Position numbers and translations under genes: made by a program
NCBI GenBank assembly: GCA_946183335.1
Contig: CAMGZN010000006.1
Span: 1 to 20,125 of the forward strand
Reading direction: 5' to 3'
DNA: 20,125 nucleotides
Source: an uncultured Caryophanales bacterium
GTDB taxonomy: Bacteria > Bacillota_I > Bacilli_A > RFN20 > CAG-826
In this document: one piece after another, positions 14,601 through 20,125 of the stretch
Layout of the letters: every line of letters begins with the position of its first letter
Numbering within the stretch: position 1 is the stretch's first letter
Notes under the pieces: model-generated
Told to the model about the DNA's origin: nothing
The model's database searches: none
The model's input: only the letters and a program-made list of their open reading frames with translations

Positions 14601-15434
14601 AACTATCAAACTTTAGTTTCTTCTGAAAAGATTTACTCTACTGAAGGAAATATTGAAGCTATTGGTACAGTTGAATACACAGCAGAATGTAAGGCTCTTA
14701 TTGATGCTGCTCGTACATCGTTTAATGCATTAAGCGAATCGGAACAAAACGATGTGGATAATAAGCAAAAATTACTTGATGCCGAAGCAGCATATAAAGG
14801 CTTTGATGATGTTGCTAAATCAAACGCTGTAAAAGAACTTATTAATAATATTGGCGAAGTTGTCTTAGACAACCCAACAAAAGAAGCAATCGAATCAGCC
14901 GAAGCAGCATATGAAGCTCTTAGCCCAGAAGCTAAAGCTTTAGTCGGAGAAGAACTTCATGAAATACTTGTTGAAGCACGCGCTAATTATAACTCCTTAG
15001 TCGATAACGCTGCGGCTAATGAAGTCATTGCAAAGATTAACGCCATTGGTGAGGTTGATGGCAGTGATGCATGTAAAGCTCGCATTGATGATGCTCGTTC
15101 ATCTTATGATGCCTTAACTGATAGCCAAAAAGGTTTAGTTAGTAACTATGACACATTACTTGCCGCCGAAAAAGCCTATGCTGAAAAAACAAACGGTCTT
15201 GCTTGGTGGGCGATTATCCTCATTATCTTTGCTTGTTTAATTGCCTTAGGCGTTGTCGCTTACTTTGTTATGTTCTATCTTGGCAACAAATGGATTAACA
15301 AAAACGGCAAAGCCGTCCGTGTCTTCGAACTCGGTAAGAAAGATGAACAATCACGCTTACTCACGATGAGTTGTAGAATTGAATATCGCCAGTCTGAAGA
15401 AGTCTTTAAAACAAAAGACGAAGCATTAAAATAA
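11688..15434 (+). CDS. Large surface protein: GLUG repeats, eight helical repeats, C-terminal membrane anchor
   Basis: The 1248 residues start with a signal peptide (about 1-26, LICGALGVSLLSGVLISSS). Two similar blocks follow (about 50-365 and 375-700). Each opens with a G(S/D)G-xxDPY/NPY motif, a beta region (DIDLQGSSENQWVPIG; DINYFGSETNLFTPIG) and a GTFDGDGYTIYG-type strand. Each then carries several GLUG motifs of the GGIVGS/GGVVGR kind, predicted to form beta-solenoids. Residues about 703-1167 hold eight alpha-helical repeats of 53-66 residues with the pattern I-x-x-I-x-x-(V/I)xYTxxC...IxxARxxYxALS...V.NyxxLxxAExxY. A membrane helix (about 1168-1195) and a basic cytoplasmic tail of about 50 residues end the chain; there is no LPXTG. 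GGGAGG precedes the ATG. It is probably an adhesin or cell-surface stalk controlled by the upstream two-component pair. Confidence 0.85.
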   Translation: MKKLHGILICGALGVSLLSGVLISSSEKNASVKEEKPFELHLVKGAPVQPKGSGTSADPYKIGTVEELEWLRNYINGQSKASNRNKYAILTSDIDLQGSSENQWVPIGYPDERDFRGTFDGDGYTIYGLYINDTSSRSSNSLFGQVRNGTVKNLTVRGEVTSSSQSAGGIIDYLYQGTADKCYSFVTVRTNGSTSAGGISAAGYKPTITNCVNYGSITSSGSAAGITAGTYDYGNVSKCANYGNVSGTNRVGGIVGSTNTSDNITDCYNVGSVSNSSYQAGGIDGEATDGNIRRNHNVGTVTGKYKGGIIGSFHPYSPDVSYNYYKEGSCSSDSAGSTMITAANYTTQSSFDGFDFTNVWRMGPNYPVLRHTFSGGDGSESNPYIVKSVADLDHIKDDVTKHYKLGHDINYFGSETNLFTPIGTTAAPFTGSFNGNGYSVSNIYIKNTTSPGEPVGFFGSAAAGSVIKNFTLGGTVINEDTTNNPNTNNTGGIVGFSEGKVFQCHNNAIVSGKYNVGGVVGRLGYQYTSYSAQTFPTIEQCSNHAAITAAEETAGGIVARAYGLITNSFNDGAVSISSPATTGHNIAGGIVGSLHGASGSETSRIDKCHNQALISAYAYVGSLIGYKQSGNIYNSYYYGNCFVGNKGYNMNGAVGTSSVPQTAAGSSPLNDEQRNVPSNYSGWDFDTIWMKGESYPVFYDAVKLVIMAINDIGTVDASSASLTRINNAKTLYNALSAEEKTKVTNYATLVEAEVKYVEALIDLIELGVFTDQNKIKIDTAKAWYNSLSTTQKSSVDATKVALLENADKVYNAEKAISEIPSPFEYTDAFKTALDAAKTAYYGIDDEDIQEEVVNRQTLFDAEAFWKEQDDLAKSQEVKDLIDAIAPIEYTAECSGKINAARTAYDALSDEAKVLVGDQYLATLVSYEKEYDCMDKIAKIAPVTYTPACETKINAAREAYDGLSNGEKAVISNYQTLVSSEKIYSTEGNIEAIGTVEYTAECKALIDAARTSFNALSESEQNDVDNKQKLLDAEAAYKGFDDVAKSNAVKELINNIGEVVLDNPTKEAIESAEAAYEALSPEAKALVGEELHEILVEARANYNSLVDNAAANEVIAKINAIGEVDGSDACKARIDDARSSYDALTDSQKGLVSNYDTLLAAEKAYAEKTNGLAWWAIILIIFACLIALGVVAYFVMFYLGNKWINKNGKAVRVFELGKKDEQSRLLTMSCRIEYRQSEEVFKTKDEALK

Positions 15435-15454
15435 TTACTTAATAATTAATAATT

Positions 15455-15482
15455 GTCCGTAGTTATATGACTACGGACTTTT
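15455..15482 (+). terminator. Terminator between convergent genes
   Basis: GTCCGTAGT (15455-15463), loop TATATG, ACTACGGAC (15470-15478), T residues to 15482. On the minus strand only a weaker T-rich stretch follows, so the function for the opposite gene is less certain. Confidence 0.88.
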
Positions 15483-15954
15483 ATTTATAAACCTTAACGA
15501 GTTCTTGAGCAACCGCTTCAAGAAACTCTTGTTCTTCTTTTTTAAAACGAGAGTAAATCGAAGAATCAATGTCGATCACTCCAATAAGTTTCTCATCCCT
15601 AATTAAAGGAACAACAATCTCACTTTTAGATAAAGAAGAACAAGCGATATGTCCATCAAACTCGTGCACGTTATCGACGATAATTGTTCTTCTTTCCTTA
15701 GCGCTTGTTCCACACACACCTTTTCCTAATGGAATTGTGGTGCACGCCACTTCTCCTTGAAATGGTCCAAGAACAAGCTTTGATTCATCAAATAGATAGA
15801 AACCCGCCCAATTAACATTCTCCATTTTAAAAAGAATGGAAGAAGTATTCGCTAGATTACTCACAAGTGGTAAATCACTCTTCACAATAGACTGAATTTG
15901 CTTTAAAAGAAGATCATAGTTTTCCATATCTTTTGCTTGGGCTAATTGTAGCAT
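15481..15954 (-). CDS. msrC: Free methionine-(R)-sulfoxide reductase (GAF domain)
   Basis: This single GAF domain reduces free L-methionine-R-sulfoxide to methionine. The family signature is complete: LANTSSILF, NWAGFYLFDESKLVLGPFQG, then the three catalytic Cys in VACTTIPLGKGVCG and HIACSS, followed by EIVVPLIRDEKLIGVIDIDS. The usual length is about 160. The longest frame begins at TTG 15999, inside a GC-rich inverted repeat, and is unlikely. I choose ATG 15954 (157 residues), preceded by a possible promoter at 15977-16005. ATG 15927, giving a start at MENYDLLLKQ, is also possible. It protects against oxidative damage and stands alone on the minus strand. Confidence 0.9.
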   Translation of the reverse strand: MLQLAQAKDMENYDLLLKQIQSIVKSDLPLVSNLANTSSILFKMENVNWAGFYLFDESKLVLGPFQGEVACTTIPLGKGVCGTSAKERRTIIVDNVHEFDGHIACSSLSKSEIVVPLIRDEKLIGVIDIDSSIYSRFKKEEQEFLEAVAQELVKVYK

Positions 15955-15976
15955 AGAAAACGCTTGATAAAAATAT

Positions 15977-16005
15977 TTTATAACGTGCGCGTCATTCAAG
16001 GTAAA
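15977..16005 (-). promoter_or_regulatory. Possible promoter of the methionine sulfoxide reductase gene
   Basis: On the minus strand TTTACC (16005-16000), 17-base spacer, TATAAA (15982-15977). The start would be near 15970, about 15 bases before ATG 15954. The spacer and -35 box are covered by the inverted repeat at 15984-16017. Confidence 0.45.
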
Positions 16006-16017
16006 TGACTGCGCACG
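15984..16017. repeat. GC-rich inverted repeat between divergent genes
   Basis: CGTGCGCGTCATT (15984-15996) pairs with AATGAC-T-GCGCACG (16004-16017): 13 bp with one bulged T and a 7-base loop. It stands out in AT-rich DNA. It overlaps the putative reductase promoter and is followed by a second palindrome, GACAAT-AA-ATTGTC (16021-16034), right before the opposite -35 box. It is likely an operator region, or an RNA hairpin in a leader. Confidence 0.6.
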
Positions 16018-16035
16018 CGAGACAATAAATTGTCT

Positions 16036-16065
16036 TTGACTTGCCTGATTTTCTTTGATTACAAT
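16036..16065 (+). promoter_or_regulatory. Promoter of the membrane protein-xdhC pair
   Basis: TTGACT (16036-16041), 18-base spacer, TACAAT (16060-16065). The start would be near 16072, giving a short leader that contains the ribosome binding site. Confidence 0.65.
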
Positions 16066-16089
16066 AAAAGTCGAAAAGAGGTTAGTAAA

Positions 16090-16788
16090 ATGGAAAATAC
16101 AGAAAAGAAATTTTCAATGAAAACCTGGATGAGCATCCTTTTCTGGGGTGCGGTGTGGGGCATTGTTGAAGCCACACTTGGAACAATCCTTCATCTTCCA
16201 GGATTTGATGGCACAGGCATCTACTTTGCTTCCACAGCAATCGTTGTGCCAATTGCCTATTGCTTAATGGCCAACTGCTATAAGAGAACAGAGTCTTTCT
16301 ACGCTGTTTATTTAATGGGCGTGCTAGCTGCCGTGATTAAATTAAGCGTCGGATTTATCGTTGGATTTACCCAAAAGGTCTATAACCCAGCGATCTACAT
16401 CGTTGTCGAAGCTTTAGCAATGGGTTCATTCCTCGCGGTCTTTAGACCAAAAAATGTTCTTTCCTTAAGAACTTTTGGCGCTGTTGTTGCCGCAAATACC
16501 GTCTATCAATTCATGTTCTTAGTCATCCGTGCAATTAGCGGAAACAACGCCTTTGCTTCATATGAAGCATGGACAAAGACCGGTGAAAAATACTTGTTCA
16601 CCATGAACGGACTCGCGATTGTTTACTCACTCGCGATTGGTGGTGCGGTCTTTGGTTTGTTCAAACTCGCTGAACACTATAACTTCAAATTTAAATTCGA
16701 CTTAAATAAGTTCATCACTTCTCCAATTACTGCGGGAGTCGCGATTGCCTTATCATTTGGTTTAACCATCGGTTTAGCCGCAATCTAA
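16090..16788 (+). CDS. Membrane protein of unknown function, paired with XdhC
   Basis: I do not recognise this 232-residue protein. It has a short charged N-terminus (MENTEKKFSMKTW), then about six or seven membrane helices, for example ILFWGAVWGIVEATLGTIL, FASTAIVVPIAYCLMANC, VYLMGVLAAVIKLSVGFIVG, FGAVVAANTVYQFMFLVI and AGVAIALSFGLTIGLAAI. A polar loop (FKLAEHYNFKFKFDLNKF) precedes the last helix. Conserved-looking polar residues in helices (WGIVEAT, VEALAMG) suggest a transporter, possibly an ECF-type substrate-binding component, but this is a guess. The start is ATG 16090 with AGAGG at 16077-16081; a TTG further upstream would lie in the promoter. It ends 12 bases before xdhC. Confidence 0.75.
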   Translation: MENTEKKFSMKTWMSILFWGAVWGIVEATLGTILHLPGFDGTGIYFASTAIVVPIAYCLMANCYKRTESFYAVYLMGVLAAVIKLSVGFIVGFTQKVYNPAIYIVVEALAMGSFLAVFRPKNVLSLRTFGAVVAANTVYQFMFLVIRAISGNNAFASYEAWTKTGEKYLFTMNGLAIVYSLAIGGAVFGLFKLAEHYNFKFKFDLNKFITSPITAGVAIALSFGLTIGLAAI

Positions 16789-16800
16789 GTCTAACAACCA

Positions 16801-17640
16801 ATGGTTGATATCTATTCCAAAATTAATGAATATCGTAAACTAGGTGAAGACCTTGTTTTAGTCACGGTCACCGAAAAAGAAGGCATGGGCCCAGCTGATG
16901 TCGGCAAAAAGATGCTTGTCACAAAAGACGAAGCCTTTGGCACCGTCGGTGGAGGCGCGATTGAATTCTACGCCCGAGAAAAAGCCAAAAAAGTTCTCAA
17001 AGAAAGAAAATCTTTCTCGGAAAAATATCTTCTCTGTGGTAAAGAAATTTACCCAGACGTGGAAGGTGTTGAACTTCCAATGGTCTGTGGTGGTCATGCA
17101 ACTCTCTTTTATGAGTTTGTTGGACCAAAACAATACGTCTACATCTTTGGTGCAGGTCACTGTGGAGCCGCCCTGGCTAGAACACTTAAACCTTTGGGTT
17201 TCCACGTGACGATTATTGATGAACGGGATTATGTCATTAATCAACTCGATGATTCCGCGGACATCAAGGTCACATCCGGATTTGTTGATTTCATTGAGAA
17301 AAGCGGTCTGAAAGACAACGCATACATTGTTGTGTGTACTCCAAGCCACACCCATGATTATCACGTTTTAAATAAGATTCTTGAGAAGAAATATCAACCA
17401 GCTTACTTCGGAATGCTCTGTAGTAAGAAGAAAATCGCTGAATATCTTGAAAAAGCGTATCAAGAATTTGGCAAAGATATTGATCTAAGGAATTTCTATT
17501 CTCCGATTGGTTTAAACATCGGAGGAAATTCTCCAGAAGAAATCGCGATATCAATCTCTGGAGAAATGCTCTCGGTCTATTACGGAAAAAGTGAATTCAA
17601 TGCTCACTTAAGAGACCCAGGCGCAAAGAAGAAAGAATAA
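16801..17640 (+). CDS. XdhC/CoxI family molybdenum-enzyme maturation protein
   Basis: The 279-residue protein has the two XdhC domains. The N-terminal part carries LVLVTVTEKEGMGPADVGKK and FGTVGGGAIEFYAREKA. The C-terminal part is a Rossmann domain beginning YIFGAGHCGAALARTLKPLG (about residue 114 on), with later CTPSHTHDYHVL and a conserved ending NIGGNSPEEIAISISGEML. XdhC proteins bind and sulfurate the molybdenum cofactor for xanthine dehydrogenase-type hydroxylases. No hydroxylase is in the window. No clear Shine-Dalgarno precedes ATG 16801, so translation may depend on coupling to the membrane protein gene. The linkage suggests that protein serves the same molybdoenzyme pathway, for instance substrate or cofactor transport. 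Confidence 0.88.
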   Translation: MVDIYSKINEYRKLGEDLVLVTVTEKEGMGPADVGKKMLVTKDEAFGTVGGGAIEFYAREKAKKVLKERKSFSEKYLLCGKEIYPDVEGVELPMVCGGHATLFYEFVGPKQYVYIFGAGHCGAALARTLKPLGFHVTIIDERDYVINQLDDSADIKVTSGFVDFIEKSGLKDNAYIVVCTPSHTHDYHVLNKILEKKYQPAYFGMLCSKKKIAEYLEKAYQEFGKDIDLRNFYSPIGLNIGGNSPEEIAISISGEMLSVYYGKSEFNAHLRDPGAKKKE

Positions 17641-17653
17641 TTATCTAATAGAT

Positions 17654-17680
17654 AAAAGGATCGGCTACCCGATCTTTTTT
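17654..17680. terminator. Bidirectional terminator between xdhC and the deiminase gene
   Basis: GATCGG (17659-17664), loop CTAC, CCGATC (17669-17674), flanked by A-rich 5' and T-rich 3' tracts. It therefore gives a T run on either strand. It serves both converging genes. Confidence 0.87.
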
Positions 17681-17685
17681 CTTAT

Positions 17686-19317
17686 CTAAATCACATTGAA
17701 GACATGTGGATCCGCTTCTTTAAAGACTGGATCAAATGCTTCATTGTCATTCACATCACTGGCTTCAATGTAATACTTCACATTGTCTCCACTTTTTAAT
17801 GCGGAGAATGTGAAGGTATAGTTTGTTGTTTCTTTGTATTTTAACATATCAATCACTTGGTAATTTCCATTATTTATGGAGTAATGTAGTTTCACATTCT
17901 TTAAATTAGCTTTCTCATATGAAACAACATTACATTTCACAAGTAGTTTACTTGATGAGGAAACATCTCCATGAAGCACTTCTCTAGAATCAATAAAGAC
18001 ATTTTTTATAGAAGGTATTTCATGTGTACGGCAGTGGAGAGCGTCCGTATTTTTAAAGTCGTTGTCAGACGAATTCTCGATTCCATGAATTGTATAACCA
18101 GGTAAAGCTTCTTGATAAACCTGAATGGCTTTCTGGTTATATGTCGCGTTATCACCTAAAGGGAGATAAACATGTTTATTCGCGATGAGAGAATTCGTAT
18201 AAGGAGCGATGGTGCTTCCACCTGGTTCTTCGACACGATAAATCTTGTAGTTATATCCATATGAACACTTTGTGTTCGCGAGTTCGTTGGCGACTTGTTC
18301 GTAGTATTGATAACGCGAGTTACTTGTTGGAAGTTTGGCGACAATAATTTTGTCGGGAGCGACAATTTTGGCCCAGCAGTCAATATGCGCGATATACTCT
18401 CCCTGCGGATCAATCGTGATGACATAGTTATCAGTTCCGGTGTAAGTTAACATTTCTGAACGAACTTTACTGGCGTCGTTGGAGTTTTCTAAGACAACTA
18501 AATCATCTGAGAACGCTGTTCCACGTCCGTTTTGCATGAGGTTTCCTCCAGTATGAGTCAGACTCATTTTGGAGTAAGGCATATTAAAATATGTTGATAG
18601 ATTTTTTGGAACAGCGTTTTGCTCAGTTCGATCACTTCTATTATACGTAAAATCAACAATACCTAAATCAAGGTTGTTATAAACAAAGAATGGAGAGAAG
18701 TCTCTTGCCCAATAGGCATTATCGTTATCAAGATTCATATCAAAATAAGTAAAGTTTGCTTGGTTCATTCCATTTGAGCTAACCCATGATTGAGCATCTG
18801 AGATTCTTGATGAACCATTATATGAAGGATTACATAGTAATAAGATCTTGTTATCTTTTGCAATTTCTTTATATACCGAAGCATCTATCATCTCTGGATA
18901 GCACATCATCACTTGTTCACATGGTTCAAACTCCGCGGGCATTCTCTTATTTAGCGTTTCAATCACGGTGTAATCGTCTTCTGGTGGTGGAGTAATAGAT
19001 GAACTTGGTATAGGAGCTACGCTTGAAGAAGCCGGAGTTTGGGATGATGAAGCTGATGTAACTGAGCTTGATTGAGCTGTATTCGAAGACGGATTTATCG
19101 ATGGTTGAGCGCTACTAATTGAAGGTTGATTTGAACTAACAATTGGCGTGGATGAAAAGACACTGCTAGATGCGGTTTGTTCACTAGAAACTTCCATAGA
19201 AGTTATTTCTTCATTTGAACTACTCGTTTTCCTAGATTTCTTCTTTGGAGAATTGCATGAAGAAATTGTGATCAAAGAGAACGCAGTGATGAGTAAAAGA
19301 AAACGAGAGTTCCTCAT
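17686..19317 (-). CDS. Secreted lipoprotein of the peptidylarginine/agmatine deiminase family
   Basis: This 543-residue protein has a lipoprotein signal (LLLITAFSLITISSC, lipidated C21). A Ser/Thr/Pro-rich linker (about 24-115) and a PAD_porph-type domain (about 118-440) follow. Motifs: RMPAEFEPCEQVMMCYPE, WARDFSPFF (D206), HTGGNLMQNG, HIDCWAK (H311, D313), EPGGSTIAPYTNSLI and DALHCRTHEIP (C429). The guanidine-binding acids, the His and the nucleophilic Cys of the family are all present, so it should hydrolyse a guanidino group to citrulline-type ureido product plus ammonia. The C-terminal ~105 residues form an Ig-like beta domain, as in Porphyromonas PPAD. Export as a lipoprotein and the Ig domain favour a protein/peptide or extracellular arginine substrate over cytosolic agmatine. 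The ATG lies seven bases after TATAAT, so the mRNA may be leaderless. Confidence 0.87.
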   Translation of the reverse strand: MRNSRFLLLITAFSLITISSCNSPKKKSRKTSSSNEEITSMEVSSEQTASSSVFSSTPIVSSNQPSISSAQPSINPSSNTAQSSSVTSASSSQTPASSSVAPIPSSSITPPPEDDYTVIETLNKRMPAEFEPCEQVMMCYPEMIDASVYKEIAKDNKILLLCNPSYNGSSRISDAQSWVSSNGMNQANFTYFDMNLDNDNAYWARDFSPFFVYNNLDLGIVDFTYNRSDRTEQNAVPKNLSTYFNMPYSKMSLTHTGGNLMQNGRGTAFSDDLVVLENSNDASKVRSEMLTYTGTDNYVITIDPQGEYIAHIDCWAKIVAPDKIIVAKLPTSNSRYQYYEQVANELANTKCSYGYNYKIYRVEEPGGSTIAPYTNSLIANKHVYLPLGDNATYNQKAIQVYQEALPGYTIHGIENSSDNDFKNTDALHCRTHEIPSIKNVFIDSREVLHGDVSSSSKLLVKCNVVSYEKANLKNVKLHYSINNGNYQVIDMLKYKETTNYTFTFSALKSGDNVKYYIEASDVNDNEAFDPVFKEADPHVFNVI

Positions 19318-19324
19318 ATTTTCA

Positions 19325-19353
19325 ATTATAAGTTCTTTTAATTATGATTAACA
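19325..19353 (-). promoter_or_regulatory. Promoter of the deiminase lipoprotein gene
   Basis: On the minus strand TGTTAA (19353-19348), 17-base spacer, TATAAT (19330-19325). The start point would coincide with the ATG at 19317. The -35 is weak. Confidence 0.6.
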
Positions 19354-19371
19354 CAAAAACAACTATGTTAG

Positions 19372-19387
19372 GTTAGTTAAATCTAAC
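19372..19387. promoter_or_regulatory. Probable DtxR-type box between divergent secreted-protein genes
   Basis: GTTAGT-TAAA-TCTAAC matches 10 of 12 arm positions of GTTAGG-N4-CCTAAC, and is preceded by a second GTTAGG (19367-19372). Read as a 19-mer from 19368, TTAGGTTAGTTAAATCTAA agrees with about 14-15 positions of the DtxR consensus I remember. It lies about 55 bases upstream of the deiminase start and about 105 bases before the nuclease ATG, so its effect on either is uncertain. Confidence 0.55.
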
Positions 19388-19399
19388 TTTTTTAACTCA

Positions 19400-19469
19400 C
19401 ACACATAAAATTGTGTGGTATTTTAATTTTGAAATTCGTAAAATATAGATTACACAATTTAATGTGTAA
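19400..19469. repeat. Two ACACA-N6-TGTGT inverted repeats upstream of the nuclease-like gene
   Basis: CACACA-TAAAAT-TGTGTG (19400-19417) and TTACACA-ATTTAA-TGTGTAA (19450-19469) share the ACACA-N6-TGTGT form. Their centres are 51 bases apart, about five helical turns. They flank the AT-rich stretch where the promoter of the gene at 19492 should lie. This suggests a dimeric regulator that binds both sites. Confidence 0.6.
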
Positions 19470-19491
19470 CTAATTAGTGGAGAAACCCCTT

Positions 19492-20125
19492 ATGAAAAAA
19501 CGAACACTTGGAATTGGATTACTTCTATCCGGTTTTGCGTTGACTCTTGGGGCTTTTTTAATTCCTTCAAATAAGGTTGAAGAAGCCAAAGGCTATACTG
19601 CATCATCGTTACCAACAACAATTGATTTAAACGATACTACTGCAGCCAACATTCGCTCATATTATTCGAGTTTAAATAGTTTAGCAACAAACCAACGTCA
19701 AGGCACAAATCTCTTAAAAAATCTTAAAACTATTCTTAAGAATGGACAAAAGTATTATTCATACGAAAATGGTACTGCTGTTTGGCAGATGTATGAAATT
19801 ACTGATCGTGATTGGTCTAAGTCTCCAGCTAGTTCCACAACATACGGTACGTATAATTCTTCCACTAACAAAATTACTGATTATGTTTATGGTAAAGATG
19901 ATGAACAAATTATTAATGTTACTTTACTTAATCAATTAGGTTATGGTATTGATGATCAAGTTGTTGTTGTTAATGTTGATGGAAAATCATATTCATTAGA
20001 AACTGATACTTATGGAACTGCAAGTGTAATAGTTGATTTAACTGAAGGTTTGTATACTATTGATTATGCATATACTGGTGTTGGTCCTTATTCATCATCA
20101 AAAGCAACTAGTACTATAGAGATTC
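19492..20125 (+). CDS. Secreted endonuclease I-like protein with inserted Ig-like domain (partial)
   Basis: The frame is open to the window end (211 codons). A signal peptide (MKKRTLGIGLLLSGFALTLG...) is followed by residues about 42-136 that resemble the start of the secreted endonuclease I family: ANIRSYYSSLNSLATNQRQG, LLKNLKTILKNGQKYYSYEN, AVWQMYEITDRDW and TYGTYNSSTNKITDYVYG. Instead of the expected catalytic part with the His-containing WDREH-type motif, residues about 137-211 form an Ig-like repeat: INVTLLNQLGYGIDDQVVVV, VDGKSYSLETDTYGTASVIV, LTEGLYTIDYAY. This resembles repeats of methanogen adhesin-like proteins. Codons 127-211 contain no C-ending codon, against 15 in codons 1-126. 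GGAG at 19479-19482 sets the start. The nuclease core, if present, lies beyond the window. Confidence 0.65.
   Translation, partial: MKKRTLGIGLLLSGFALTLGAFLIPSNKVEEAKGYTASSLPTTIDLNDTTAANIRSYYSSLNSLATNQRQGTNLLKNLKTILKNGQKYYSYENGTAVWQMYEITDRDWSKSPASSTTYGTYNSSTNKITDYVYGKDDEQIINVTLLNQLGYGIDDQVVVVNVDGKSYSLETDTYGTASVIVDLTEGLYTIDYAYTGVGPYSSSKATSTIEI

Noticed and set aside
15481..15999. TTG start giving a 172-residue methionine sulfoxide reductase
   Set aside because: The TTG lies in the loop edge of a strong inverted repeat and in the putative promoter, without a ribosome binding site. The family is normally about 160 residues or less.
16795..16807. Palindrome CAACCA-A-TGGTTG over the xdhC start codon
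   Set aside because: It is only 6-bp arms around one base, too tight to fold as RNA. It may be a chance effect of the start codon context.
16858..17364. 168-residue minus-strand frame opposite xdhC
   Set aside because: It is an antisense shadow of a clear XdhC gene, with composition typical of a reverse-frame reading.
19367..19394. Terminator reading of the box at 19372 (stem plus T run on the plus strand)
   Set aside because: No plus-strand gene lies upstream for it to terminate, so the operator reading is preferred.

Overview
The window reads as chromosomal DNA of an AT-rich, low-GC Gram-positive bacterium, most likely an uncultured anaerobic gut member of the Bacilli/Erysipelotrichia/Mollicutes-like group. 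The reasons are AT-rich codons, GGAGG-type ribosome binding sites, TATAAT promoters, hairpin-plus-T-run terminators, a Feo/DtxR iron locus of Firmicutes style, and surface proteins anchored by a lipobox or a transmembrane helix with no LPXTG sorting signal. TGA is used as a stop (the ATGA overlap of the kinase and response regulator genes, and the antiporter gene), so the standard bacterial code applies. No tRNA, rRNA, CRISPR array, transposase or phage gene was seen.

Bases 1-4331 hold ion transport genes. A 3' fragment of a cation:proton antiporter with an in-frame TGA is followed by an intact paralogue. The intact copy has its own promoter and a leader that matches the fluoride riboswitch (crcB motif), with a terminator overlapping the aptamer. 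Next comes a three-gene operon: a double-DUF1538 membrane transporter (UmpAB-like cation/proton antiporter family) and two PII-like signal proteins that probably control it. A short YdeI/OmdA-like gene follows.

Bases 4846-9510 form a metal locus: a small HMA-domain protein plus a ZIP transporter, a DtxR/MntR-type repressor, and a feoA-feoA-feoB-FeoB-associated Cys-rich protein operon. Three perfect GTTAGG-N4-CCTAAC inverted repeats lie at 4880, 6405 and 6464. Two sit on or just after the predicted start points of the HMA-ZIP and feo promoters, which makes them the likely operators of the repressor encoded between them. Weaker versions lie at 9523 and 19372.

Bases 9521-15478 hold a LytS/YesM-type sensor kinase, a response regulator with a SARP-like output domain, and a 1248-residue surface protein (GLUG repeats, eight helical repeats, C-terminal membrane anchor). 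An 11-bp-period direct repeat lies between the regulator and the surface protein gene.

Bases 15481-20125 hold a free methionine-R-sulfoxide reductase (minus strand), a membrane protein of unknown function followed by an XdhC-family protein, and a secreted lipoprotein of the peptidylarginine/agmatine deiminase family (minus strand). At the window edge is the start of a secreted endonuclease I-like protein. It appears to be interrupted by an Ig-like domain with different codon usage that resembles the repeats of methanogen adhesin-like proteins. Several genes have a -10 box 7-10 bases before the ATG, which suggests leaderless mRNAs.
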